The notes beneath the pieces were generated by a model. It was not told where the DNA came from. It did not search any database and worked only from the letters and a program-made list of their open reading frames with translations. A stretch of DNA of 64,000 nucleotides from Daldinia sp. FL1419. Taxonomy: Eukaryota > Ascomycota > Sordariomycetes > Xylariales > Hypoxylaceae. The position numbers and the translations under genes were made by a program. Of this stretch, positions 45,870 to 58,498 are shown piece by piece (position 1 is the first letter of the stretch; each line of letters opens with the position of its first letter). The stretch covers positions 1 through 64,000 of the forward strand of contig MU623391.1 in the NCBI GenBank assembly GCA_025201765.1, read 5' to 3'.

Positions 45870-48800
45870 ATGCTGTGCCGACAACGACTCTCACGGCAAC
45901 TCGTCGTAAGGGGTCCTTCGAACTTTGCATCGAGACTTCGACCTTCTCTAGCATCACGCCATTACTCTATAAATAATACTAGTAACTCGACCGATTTCAC
46001 GATCGCGTGCTCAAGACCGACGATAGCTTCGAGACATGGCGCTTTGCTAAGGTCAGACTTTTCTACGTCGCATATCAGTAGGAAAGACAAAAAAAACAAG
46101 GACTTTTTCGACGGGCCCGTAGAGCCGTTGTCGGAAGAGGAGGCGAAGGCGAACCTGGAGAAGAAGACGGAAGAGACCAAAGATGAAGTAAGCGAGGCCA
46201 AAAGCTCCAATGCGGATTCTCCACCTCCCGGTAAGAACCAGGGTGGCCAGGGCGACTCGCAGGATGGCAAGGCGAGCAGCGCGGCGGGGGGCGCATCGTC
46301 GGGATCTGGTAACGATGCGCCTGGCGACGGGGGCCGAAGAGGACGAAGATCGGGAGCCGATAAAGCGCTGCAAAAACCCGTCGTACCCGACGTATATCCT
46401 CAAGTTATGGCCATTCCAATAGCGAAGAGGCCTCTATTTCCCGGATTTTACAAGGCGATCACGATTAAAGATCCTAACGTCTCTGCTGCGATTATGGAAA
46501 TGATTAAGCGGGGTCAACCTTACGTGGGCGCATTCTTATTTAAAGATGAGAATGCGGATGAGGATGTGATTAGGGACCCGTCTGACGTTTACGATACTGG
46601 TGTCTTTGCGCAAGTTACGAGCGCATTCCCGGTGCATGGAGAACAGAACAGCCTCACAGCCATATTATACCCCCATCGCCGGATAAAGCTATCCACCCTG
46701 ATACCCCCTAGCACCACCAACGAGCCCAAGAAGGCAGATTCCGAAACGGAGCCCGTGCCAGAGCCCATACCACCCAAAGCAGAAGAGGAATCACAGCAAG
46801 AAAAGAAGGGTGATGTAGTCGCAAGCTTCGAAGAGAGCGCTGTCGCCCCGAAGCCCGATTCTACAGCGGAGAAATATGAACCAACATCATTCTTGCGCAA
46901 ATATCCGGTCAGTCTTGTAAATGTGGAGAACCTATCTGAGGAGCCGTTCGATCCAAAGAGTCCCGTCATTCGAGCCGTGACAAATGAAATCGTGAATGTT
47001 TTCAAGGAAGTTGCCTCGATGAACAGCTTGTTCAGGGACCAGATATCAACCTTTTCTATGAGCCAATCAACAGGGAACGTCATGGCGGAACCGGCAAAAT
47101 TAGCTGATTTTGCTGCGGCGGTGTCTGCTGGAGAGCCCGCGGAGCTACAAGAAGTTCTTGCTAGCCTCAACGTTGAGGAGCGAATGCAAAAGGCCCTGGT
47201 CGTACTCAAGAAGGAATTGATGAATGCACAGCTTCAATCGAAGATCACTAAGGATGTAGAGCAAAAGATTACGAAGCGACAGCGGGAATACTGGCTGATG
47301 GAACAGATGAAAGGTATTCGCCGAGAACTAGGCATCGAGTCTGATGGCAAGGATAAACTGGTCGAGAAGTTTAAGGAGAAGGCCGACAAGCTGGCTATGC
47401 CCGAAGGCGTCCGGAAAGTCTTCGACGATGAAATTAACAAGCTCGCTCACCTTGAACCTGCTGCGTCCGAATTTAACGTGACGAGGAACTACCTGGACTG
47501 GTTGACACAGATCCCCTGGGGACAACGAAGCGCTGAAAATTTTGGAATTCAAAATGCGATGAAGGTATTAGACGAAGATCACTACGGTTTAAAGGATGTC
47601 AAGGATCGTATCCTAGAATTCATTGCAGTCGGTAAACTACGAGGCACTGTCGAGGGAAAGATATTGTGCTTTGTGGGACCTCCTGGTGTTGGCAAGACCA
47701 GCATAGGCAAGTCGATTGCCAGAGCTTTGAACCGACAGTATTACAGATTCAGCGTGGGTGGTCTTACGGACGTGGCTGAAATCAAAGGCCACCGACGAAC
47801 GTACGTTGGTGCTCTGCCCGGACGAGTCATTCAAGCTTTAAAGAAGTGTCAAACCGAGAATCCTCTAATATTAATTGACGAAGTTGACAAGATTGGCCGA
47901 GGCTATCAGGGCGACCCTTCATCGGCTCTTTTAGAATTACTCGACCCAGAACAAAATAGCTCTTTCTTAGACCACTACATGGATGTCCCCGTCGATCTTT
48001 CTAAAGTCTTGTTTGTCTGCACAGCAAACATGACCGATACCATTCCGAGACCTCTGCTGGACCGTATGGAAGTCATTAGACTCTCGGGGTACGTTTCGGA
48101 CGAGAAGAGGGCGATCGCAGACAAATACCTGGCACCTGCGGCTAAGGAACTAGCCGGATTAAAAGACGCAGACGTTTTGTTAACAGATGATGCAATCGAC
48201 GAGTTGATTAAGTCATACTGCCGCGAATCAGGTGTTCGCAACCTGAAGAAGCAGATCGAGAAGGTCTACCGAAAGTCAGCTCTGAAGATTGTTCAAGAAC
48301 TTGGAGAGGATGTTCTTCCCGAGTCAGCAGCTCTGACAGAAGATGGGAAAGCTGCTCTGGAGGAGTCGGAAAAGGAAAAGGAGAAAGAGAATCGCGATCC
48401 TACTTCTCCCGAAGCATCCGAGAAGGAGACTACGGAGAAGCCTCGTGTACCCTTAAGAGTGCCCGATTCAGTTCACGTTGAGATTAACAAGGAGAACCTC
48501 AAGGACTACGTCGGTCCCCCGATATTCACTTCTGACCGTCTATATGACGTGACGCCACCTGGTGTTGCGATGGGTCTTGCGTGGACCCAGCTAGGCGGTT
48601 CGGCGATGTACATAGAATCCATTCTCCAGTCTACATTGAGGCCTAGTAGCCGTGCAGGCTTAGAGATCACCGGCAACCTGAAGACCGTGATGAAGGAATC
48701 CTCCACCATTGCTTATTCTTTCGCCAAGTCGTACATGGCGAAAGAATTTTCGGATAACCACTTCTTTGACAAAGCTAAGATTCACTTGCACGTGCCCGAA

Positions 48801-49265
48801 GGAGCAGTGCAAAAGGACGGACCATCGGCCGGCGTGACTATGGCGACGTCGCTCTTATCATTGGCCCTAGAGACACCTGTCAACCCTACGATCGCTATGA
48901 CCGGAGAGCTTACGTTGACTGGCAAGGTCCTTAGGATAGGAGGCCTGCGGGAGAAGACGGTTGCGGCAAGGCGGGCTGGTTGCAAGATGATCATCTTCCC
49001 AGAAGACAATATGTCCGACTGGCTAGAACTTCCAGAGGTGGGTGCTACTAACCAGAGATAACATTCCGATGTGACGGTCTAAGCTAACATTATCGTGCAG
49101 AATATCAAGGAGGGTATCGAGGGCCGTCCAGCCAGCTGGTACAGCGAGATTTTCGAGCTCGTCTTCCCCAACATAGACAGGGAGCAGGCGAATCGATGCA
49201 AGATCTGCGAATGGAAGAAAGAGCACGAGCACGACGCTAAATCCGAGAGCGAAAAGGACGAATAG
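45870..49265 (+). CDS. PIM1: Mitochondrial Lon protease PIM1
   Basis: The exons 45870-49037 and 49101-49265 give 1110 aa; the 63-nt intron has a GCTAAC branch site and is phase 0. This ATP-dependent matrix protease degrades damaged proteins and supports mitochondrial DNA upkeep. An Arg/Ser-rich presequence (about 1-65) precedes an acidic and Gly-rich linker. The Lon N-domain starts near PQVMAIPIAKRPLFPGF, with a low-complexity insert (about 285-335). The AAA+ module has Walker A GPPGVGKT (603-610), RRTYVGALPGR and Walker B ILIDEVDKIG. An insert rich in Glu and Lys lies between the AAA+ and protease domains, as in yeast Pim1. The protease dyad is S986 (DGPSAGVTM) and K1029 (GGLREKTVAA), 43 residues apart as expected. 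Exon 2 supplies the last 54 residues, including the IFELVFP helix. Confidence 0.97.
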
Positions 49266-52200
49266 GAGACGATACGGAGAATGGGATGACGGGGACACTC
49301 CCACGGCCCCTTCGTCAACTTGCATAATTTCCATAGACTTTACAGTAATGCATTTGCGGGATTGGGCCATCAGAGTAGGCGTTCAGGCGGCAATACGACG
49401 ACTCGACGAAACGGCTTGGAAGTAACCCAATCATAAAATGTACTCCCTCACTCCTCACATATTTGAAAGCATTACAACTTGTATCATACGATTTTTACCC
49501 ACATACCCTTCACCTCTCATGAGCATAGTGGACGAGGTGGACAGGTGGCGGAGCATAGCACGCCCGCCCCCCCCTTTCTTCCCGCTAGGTATCTTACATA
49601 GTATCAAGAAAGAAAGGAAAAGGAAAACACCAAGAGGATTAGACATGAGAAAACCTATTACAGTAACGCGTCAAAGCGCTAGTGATGCATAAGCCTATAG
49701 ACGTACGGTGAGACTTATTCGTGAATAAATTTGTGCCAAGGGCGCTGTGTCGCTGTGGCTGTCGCTATCGAGAACGATTCGACCAAGACGCACATATCTG
49801 ATATTCGTATAGGATGAGCCTCTAATGCAATTCGTAAACGGAGGGGTCATGGGGGGAGTCGACGTCCTCCATAGAATTCCGGGTCTTGGAAGGGCGGTTG
49901 CGCACCCCACGATTCGATTGATATCGGAGGTCGCATTATGCGACCCTCGAGACTAATAAGGAAAGAAAAAAGGGCTCTAAGCTATGGTAAGAAGTCAATT
50001 CCTTTTTTTTTTTTTTCTTTTCTTTTTTTCCTCCCTTCCTATCATGGAGCAGTCCAGATCGCGGGTCGGAGCTATTGCTGACCACCTCGATCGCTCGCGT
50101 AAAGTTAGACGTGAGATCATTAATTACGTGCCTAAAAGCCCGACCCGAAAGCTCCATTCATACCTGAAAGAACCCTCGAGGGTATTTACCGGGGAATGGT
50201 TTTCTAAGGCGTAGACACCTAGACTTACTTGACCTAGATGGATACCCCAAGATAACTAACCTACGTGCTCACCTAAGGATGATGTATGTACTATGTATGT
50301 GTGTCTATACATGTCATCTAACTATCTAACCTAATGTATGAGATAATGTAGGTATGTATGTATGACTTGGAGCAATTGATAATCAACGGGGAGCTAAAGG
50401 AGGGTCGGCGTCGAGTGGGCAAGGCGATTTCAGCCACGGGAGCCAATGCAGGGCGAGATAACTTTGATCTTCCCACGCGAGCCAAAGAAGCAAAAAAATG
50501 GATTTAGGAACGAGTAATACATGCAGTAGGTACCCGTAGATCCATCCTCTTTTCTTTTTCTCCTCCCTTGGAGGACCCATAAAGCCCATGGGGATTGCGT
50601 CGCCCCAACATGAGTCGACGACAGGAATAGGAAAAGAAGGAACGAGATATTTCCCAAAGCACGAGGCGAATGATGATGAGGTGCATTTCTAATCGGTAAG
50701 GTCCCGAAGCGATTCGTGGCTCGGCGCTTTGGCTACGAGAAAGACTATTCGCGAATTGGAATGACCGACGCGGGACGGTGATCTTACAGGACCCGAGCAC
50801 GACGCAGGGAAGAATGCATTGGATGTGCTCCCACGACGGGATGAGAGCATAAAGCATGGGAGCAAAGCATGGGAGCAAAGCATGGAGGATGACATTGGTG
50901 GCCAGTTGTCTCAAGCAGCAGCCTCGCTTTTGCGCTGTTTGCGTTGAGTCTCTCCAACTTACCAGCTTGACATTGCCTACCTGCTTCGAGCCATCGCATG
51001 TATCGCTGCCCAATTCTAGGAGCACCTCCTTTCCGGGCGACGATAGCGGACAGACATTAGATAGTCTAGCCAAGTCGCGTGGTGCCAACGGCTGGGATAG
51101 CGTGGTCTTGGATTGGGTAGCACCCGGGAGGAAGGCAGAAGAATTTTAGGAACCTAGCAACTTTAGTAGCCGGGAGGGGGGAGTAGGTACCTATGCTAGA
51201 GGTATGTATACTAGTATAGGAGGTATCGAGTGGCTTTTAAGAAAGCGGGTTAGGGATCGAACGGGATCTTGGCCCTGGACTGGCGGGCTAGGGGGGGTTG
51301 GAAGGGGTGGAAGGAGTGTTCAGGGGGGGAAGGGGGGGCGGCCAGCCCTAAAGTATGATCTAGCGTAGGCTGACGACATTTTCTTTTCCCGGGGGTGGAC
51401 AGCACAACACATCCCCGGTTTGTATCGGCAGGGGGTAGATACCTAGAAAGAGAAGCAAGAAATTAAGAGTTATTAAAAATTAACAAGACTTCTACGTTAA
51501 CTTATAAGTCATATATTATATTTTCATATATTTCATATATGTTGGATGAACTAGCTCAAGCAAACTAGTTCGTCTCCCCCCGTCGAAGATCATTTATTCT
51601 ATACGTCATCCCTTTCCGTTTTTCCATATTTTTATACGTACGAACGGGCACCCCAAGTATATGTGTGGTGTCTGCGTACCTACCTTTATCTACTAACCTA
51701 ATCTTTTTAGTTACGAAGCCACTACTATCTATACGCTATTATACACTACTCATCTAACCTAACCTACTTGGTTCGGTCCACATGACCTGCCGTCGATGTC
51801 GACAAGCAGATGGCTGCTGCACTAGCTTCGGGCCGGACTTGCGGTTAAGGCGACGCTGACAGATAGAGACAATGCTATTCTAGATTTGTGACCTGTCAAG
51901 GTTCGCGAGCCTGGAAGATCCCGGATATCAACTGCCTAACTAGTAAGCCTACATTCAGAGACTTACATAAGGTTATATCAAATATATTTTTGTCTACGCT
52001 GGGGGGTTTTTTTTCCCTTTTTCTTCGTAAGAGTCGAAAAGAATGTGTTGCAGCGCAAAGTCGGTGAGTGCGTTTAGGATAACGGTGTAAGCTCTCATGT
52101 TGCATGTACCTGTAGTTGAAGATGAGATGGAATCATCCTTCGAGGGACCACCACGTGTAAGTGAGGTCATATCTGCATTCCATGCGGCGTAAGTTTGAAA

Positions 52201-54586
52201 GACATGGCTTTCCATCCGTAATTCGTGGCTGGCACTAGATGTCTTTTGATAACTGACTACCGGTACAATAATCCCTTACGAGGAAAGACGGACTAGATGA
52301 TAGACCAGATGATCAAGGAAGAGTCTGCGCCTGAAGCCCATCGGGTATCAACATTACATACCTCCTACATACCTCCTACCTACCTCCCACTTACCTCCTA
52401 CATATAGTTCTTCTCAAAAGATGAGCTAGCAAACGCTATAGGATTAGTTAATGAGGTACAATTTACACCAGCGATAGTTGCAAGTTTTTTGAGTGTTTTA
52501 TTAATGTCATGCTGCGATTCCGTCCCTTAATCCCCCTTATTTCAGAAGTTCGACCCGGACACCCCTCTTTTGGGGATCGACCACTAACATCATTGTACAA
52601 CACATCAATGAATCATCCTGATTTTCCCGACTTGGTTCAATGGCCCAGTAGACCACCAGACCCCCCACCAAACGGAAAAGGGGCCATAGCGGCATGGTTT
52701 TTTTTTTTTTTTTGGTTTTTTTTTTGGTTGGAGAGGACGAAAATATGAGACGAGGTTGATATCGAATTCGAATTGGTCAAAATAAAAACCCCTCCACCAC
52801 TGAATTACATTTCTATGTATTGTAGGCCAGTACTTATAGTCGATACTCCACAAGAGCAATAACCTTGAATGTTACCGTCTGACGAGCTGCGCGTATACAT
52901 AAGCTTTTCTCTCTCTTTCTCTATCTCTATCCTTTTGCCATTGAGCATGCATTGGATAAGCCCCGAGGTCGTTCCACCCATAGTTGATAGGATGTCGTAG
53001 AGATGAAACGAATTGGAATACAAGAAAAAGGAAAAAGGAAAAAGGAAACCGAACGAATGAAAAAATGGGAAAATAAAATATTGCGATGCAGCGATGCTAG
53101 CCACCTATTGCACAAGCTTACATGCTTACCTAGGTTTGGGTCTTACGTAGAAAGAGGAGATAAGACATTGAAAATCTATCTCAAGGTAGGTTAAGATACA
53201 ATGCCCGAAATGTACATGTAGCCCCGCGAGATCATTCAAAAAAGAACCAAGCGAAGCCAAACGGGACCCTTAGCCTGATGCAACGATTACAACCCTAGTC
53301 CATGGCAAAAAAAGAAAAAAAAGAAGGGAACTTGCTAGCGGTACTACTAGGTACTACCACTAAATACAACCGCTAATACTTTCTCGGTATGGGCCGTATA
53401 TGGCTGTATGGCCAAGTAAATGTAAGTTTTTAACGCTTGTGCTTGCCTGTGTTGCGTTGTCCCGTCGCGGGACAGCTTGTACACATGCTTGTACAACTGT
53501 ATTGTACATACAACTGTACATGGATAGAAATTGGATATGCATCTGGAGGTACTATGTAAGTAGGATGTACGGTAGGTCCACGGGTATTGTGTATTGCGTA
53601 CATCGTACATCGTACATGTGTAGGTTGCGTTATGGGCGTACCTACCTCACCTATGGGGAGGGGTGGAAAGCACATTTTGAAGGGAAGGGGGAAGGTACAA
53701 CCTCGATGCTGCTTCGTCACTCGTTCTAAAAAGTAGAATTTGAACATTGGTCCGCCTCCAAATTTCCATCTATATTCGCTCACTTCCATCTACTACTTAT
53801 TATTAGGTTACTTTCCTTCCATACTCTTTTTTTTCTCTTCCTTCTCAAGATTCAAATGGCTATATCGCCCTGTACCCCGAAAGCGGAGTTTTCCAGGATA
53901 GCTTCTGCTTGCATATCTCCTGCATGTCGCCTACCTAGTCAAGTCGCAGCTAGACGCAGAGGAATCATACCTGACTCTTAAGAAGGGAAGAATAAAAAAA
54001 TAAAAAATAAAAATAAAAAAGCCTGCAGGCTAAGAAAAGAGAACACGCGCGCATTACCTCGTCTTTCCCATGTCGGCACGGCACGTATGAGCCGCCATCA
54101 TCGTCAATTACCAATAAGGTCAAGACAGCCTCGCTGCTGAACATCCTTTTCCCGCTTCCTTTCCCCGATTCGACGTTGGGTCTGCCTGCATCAAAAAAGG
54201 TGTCATGACTATTTCCCTCCAATATACGTTATTATATCTCGCATAGCTACAACCTTTTGTTGCCTGGTTAGGCCCGCTACGCCCTACCTCTTGCATTTGC
54301 TCCCCCCCCCCGCGCCCTCAAAATACTTTGCAGTCGTCCCATAATCTAGTACATCCACGGTTCCAGCTTGGCTGGAACTAGGATCACGGCCGAACCAGAG
54401 CCTCAATTGTTACCATATCATTGTCTCTTTCCCCACGACTTGCCCCGCTGCGCCTCAAGTCGCGAACCCAACCATAAGCTATTTTGCCTCGTTTGACTGA
54501 AAGGTTTATTCGCCCTGCCCCAATAGCAGAAAATTACGAAATAGACAAAGTCCATGAAGCTTGAGCGATAGGGCTTGCTTTTCCCA
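49266..54586. other. 5.3-kb gene-free spacer
   Basis: The PIM1 3' UTR and the kinase promoter must lie at the ends. The longest frames (for example minus strand 51088-50504) lack protein-like character or plausible splicing. It contains long T tracts (about 50001-50014 and 52699-52728), an AAAAAGG repeat (about 53025-53046), CCTCCTAC-type repeats (52355-52402) and a perfect hairpin GTCCCG-TCG-CGGGAC at 53459-53473. No tRNA, rRNA or transposon ORF was seen. Confidence 0.5.
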
Positions 54587-57350
54587 ATGATCGCCGCCAT
54601 GGCAGCACCGGCAGATATGCCATCGCGCGAACCGCCGCTAACGTCGGATACTGGTAGACTGGCCTCCATTTTGAAAAAGTTTCTTGGGAAGGATAGCACG
54701 CTAACATCGTCGGTATCTTCTGACCAAGAATCTAGGACGTCTCTAGATTGTTCACCGACTTCGGGCTTGCTCCGGAGGGTGTCGAGGAAAGTGGTTCCCG
54801 GGTTGCCCCGCGTTAAAACTTTTAAGAGGCAGCAATCCGAGGTGAGGGAGAAGCTTGAGGCGATACAACCCACGTCAGCGGAACGTAGGGCTGTCTCCGT
54901 CGATAGGCGATTACGTATCCAACACAGCAACTCTCATCTGAACGAGCCCCTGCCGCGTGCAAGTGCGCCCGAATTCTTCGACGGTACACAGCCCTCCATC
55001 AGCCCTCCTACCATTGTTTCGCATGAAGTGGTATCGGCTCCTCAGAGTCCCATCGATGAGAAACAGTTCTTAAGCCTTGAAGACGGCCACAGCGTCGACC
55101 TAGATAGGGAACACCGTGATTTGCTGCAGCCCGTACCTAACCATCTCGAAGCTTTATCGCTTGTTGATATTGAATCTACTACGACGTCTCAGTATGATAC
55201 AATGATCAATGATGAGCTAGAGCGGAAATGGATCCTAAACTTGAGTATGCACTTCCGCGATAAATCTAGGAGGGAGAAATTTTTCGTCACTTATCGTGAG
55301 GATGAATTCGTATGGAGGCGAGTTACTATTTCTCTGGATTATCGAAACGCTCCAGATAATTCTCTGGAGAAGGATCTACTCCATATTAAATTCCAAAGGG
55401 AAAAGAGTGCCAAAATATATGAAGCCATACGCGGAAGCCTTCAAGATATCCAATTTTATCCTACCGTTACCAACCTGAAATTGCAAACCACGGAAGGAAG
55501 GTTGCATGTCCATGTAGTGGAAGATGTTAACGTGGGTTCTTCTTTTATGAGATAATAACATATTACTGATCGTGTAAACCTTGTAGGAGATCATAAACTA
55601 TCCTACCGTTCGTATGATCCAGCATTTGAAATGCCGGCGTATTAGGGAAAGAGATCTTGCGTTCGAGTCCCATATGTCGGGCTTCGTCTACAAGGTTTGT
55701 GTTGCCGGGAAGACGCTCATTAAGAAGGAGATTCCGGGGCCGGATACGGTGGATGAATTTCTCTACGAAGTCAACGCTTTGAATTCCCTGAACTTCTCCC
55801 GAAATGTCATAGAATTCTATGGTGTGGTGGTCGATGACGAAGACGAGATGGTTAAGGGCCTGCTTATCAATTACGCGGAGAAGGGTGCGCTCATTGACCT
55901 CATCTACGATTCTCAAGAGGACGGAAATATCCTTCCGTGGTCCCTTCGAGAGAAGTGGGCGAGGCAGATCGTTCAGGGGCTATCGGACGTTCACGAGGCC
56001 GGTTTTGTACAAGGCGACCTTACACTTTCTAATATCGTTATCGACTATCAAGACAACGCCAAAATAATAGATATCAACAGACGGGGCTGCCCGGTGGGTT
56101 GGGAACCTCCGGAGGCGACCCCGCTTATTGATAGTAACCAGCGGATATCCATGTATATTGGTGTAAAATCTGATCTCTACCAGCTAGGAATGGTATTGTG
56201 GGCACTAGCGACATTGGAGGACGAGCCGGAAGCGCACAGACGACCGCTTCGATTGGCTTCCGAGATTGAAGTCCCGGGTTGGTATCGCACGATGGTAGAG
56301 TATTGCTTGCACGAGGATCCACGTGTTCGACTACAAGCCTCTAGACTGCTTAGGCTGTTTCCTGAACCTGAGTACGACGACGATGACACCTACGATGGGC
56401 ACGGTTTACCTTCGATTTCCGTCAACAATGGGTATTCAATACAAGATTACCTGGTGAACAGGTACGGAACTAACGGTCACCTCCATACTGAAGCGGCTCA
56501 ACCTCAGAATGTCTGGGCATACGCACCAGTCGGTAGCACACATGTTATATCGACAGATTACACCGATGACCGAAACTACCCATCGAGGGGGCGATCCCCG
56601 GCTAGGTCATTGCCAAGCAATCACGGCATGTATAGTCCGCCGTACATAAACCGACGCGATACGTGGACCCCTGATTTTATGGGCTGTGCCAATGACATGG
56701 AACTGGGACAAGAGACTTCCCAGACTCCTAGAACGACACAGAAACCCGAAGAGATACTTTCCCAATTCGAACAGGACCTGGAGGATGAACAGGCTCGGGT
56801 GACTAGTGATGAAAATCAGGTGAAGGTTCCTGCGTTAGAAACTGGCGCAGACAGCGCACCCAAGATCAATGGCGGGAATACCGAGGGAGGCTTGCGTCTA
56901 CCTAGCGAAGATACGGCAGCCATCCCCTCCGGTGGCGCTCAAACAATGAGTGTACTAAACGGGGAAGGGGTCTTGGAAAATCCACTATCCGACAATAGAA
57001 TCAACGTTCCGGAACGTACCGGTGGAGCAGAACCCGAGCCAAGGGACGAGCATACAACCAAGATTCCGGATTACGCCCACATCGAAGAAGCTATGCGGCC
57101 GTTTACTGATAGAGATGGAGAAATCGGGTCGCCCTACTATACACACGAGCACGGCAGAAGGGACATGTCGACACCGTCTACGACAGTATCGTCCCCAAGG
57201 CCAACTGAATCCCCGACGCAGGACATGCCACCTGAGCTGATGGCCGTTGGATATAAAGGCGAGTATGACGAAATTCGAAAACTAAGCTTAGATGATGATT
57301 TGAGTCTTTCTACGACAGCTGCTGCAACAAACATGACATCTCAAGCCTGA
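54587..57350 (+). CDS. Divergent protein kinase-like protein
   Basis: The exons 54587-55531 and 55587-57350 give 902 aa; the 55-nt intron has donor GTGGGT and is phase 0. An alternative start at 54599 sits in a strong GCCGCCATGG context. Residues 1-200 are Ser/Pro-rich. A conserved region (about 210-325) precedes the kinase domain (about 325-585). Kinase landmarks are the beta-3 Lys (K361/K362 in LIKKEI), the helix-C Glu near 376, the catalytic loop QGDLTLSN (457-464) in place of HRDxxxxN, and IIDINRRG, where DFG would stand, with D477 kept. GWEPPEATPL covers the APE region, and DLYQLGMVLWALA follows. The catalytic Asp and Asn and the metal Asp remain, so activity is possible, but the HRD His is Gln and DFG reads DIN. 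The C-terminal 300 residues are disordered. The lineage appears specific to filamentous fungi; its substrate and pathway are unknown. Confidence 0.85.
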
Positions 57351-58478
57351 TAAGGTCATATTGAGATATGTACAGGTACTTGCGAGTAATTTGTTCATGT
57401 ACATAAACATACAGAACGGCGCGAGGAGTTTTTTTTTGCATCGCATATGCAATCTTTTTGGAGGACCTTTTTTTTAAATGGGAATATCTGGATTATTACG
57501 AATTGTGTGCGAGCGAGGTATCATACCTATTTTTTTCTGCGTTTGGGGGTGATAGCGAGTCGGGGCCGAAAATGTTTTTTTTTTCTCAACGATGTTGTAC
57601 CATAGACAACACAGCGCAGCACAGCATTACCACACACCATAACGTTTGTTCTAGCTTGACGATAAGATTATTTAATGAGGTCTGATGAATGGGTACGATG
57701 TTGAGATGACGTCTGGAAGGGAAAGGGGAAAGAGGTAGAATATGGGAGACGGATAAGGGGGAGAAATGGAGAGGGGAGAAGAAGGATAGGGTTCCCGGTT
57801 TTACATATTCTACATACGTTACGCCTTGCTAGGTACTGAAATATATTCCCTCTGGAAGATGAGGGCTGACGTGTTTTTAATGAGTCTGGCTGGGTGCGTG
57901 TTTACTTTCACATGTGACGATGCTGGTGTTGAATTAATATTGGGGGGTACGTATGCAGCGACTGGACGGGGGGAATACATGGTGTATGGGCGCGCGCTTA
58001 CCTCCCAACCGATCTCGAAGTAGCTTTTTGGTTGTAGCCGAGTGCCAGCTGCAAGCGAGGTTTAAGACACGCCATAAGAGACCGTTCCCTATCATTATTG
58101 CTCTTCTCGCGGTGGGGTATGGGCATGGTATGATCGTGACACGAGATGTGAGATTGACGGGAAGGCGTCTCTAGGGCTTGCTAGGCTGGCCATGTAGCGA
58201 GCATGTGAAGATCTTTGGTATGGCGTACGTACGCTGGCGATTCGGCGATGGAGCCGCAGATCGGCTTTTTGACGCCTCTTTGTGTGTTCGTTTATCTCGG
58301 ATTTGGGAGGGGCCCACGTTGTAGCGTGGATGGGATGGGATGGGGTTGGATGTGGGAGATAGGGGGGCTCGGAGTTCTTTTCTCTTTTGTAGTTGATAAT
58401 GGTAAAATAGAAAAAGTTTGCAGTTATTGGAATCTCGGCGATTTGGTGCTTCAGCAGGCGATGATTATTATTTGAGAT

Positions 58479-58498
58479 GTATATAGGTACCTATATAC
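58479..58498. repeat. Perfect 20-bp palindrome
   Basis: GTATATAGGTACCTATATAC is identical to its reverse complement and is centred on GGTACC. It is the longest of many GGTACC/CCTAGG micro-palindromes in the spacers of this window. Confidence 0.85.

Noticed and set aside
46589..47209. 206-codon minus-strand frame inside PIM1
   Set aside because: It lies opposite the strongly conserved Lon coding sequence and its translation has no domain; it is a shadow frame.
50504..51088. 194-codon minus-strand frame in the PIM1-kinase spacer
   Set aside because: The translation is repetitive (from a CATGGGAGCAAAG tandem repeat) with no recognisable domain, and there are overlapping frames of similar quality in the same DNA.
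51994..52215. Short minus-strand frame starting MESHVFQTYAAWNADMTS
   Set aside because: Its beginning looks plausible, but it ends in translated homopolymer (GKKNPPA) and no spliced continuation or domain was found.
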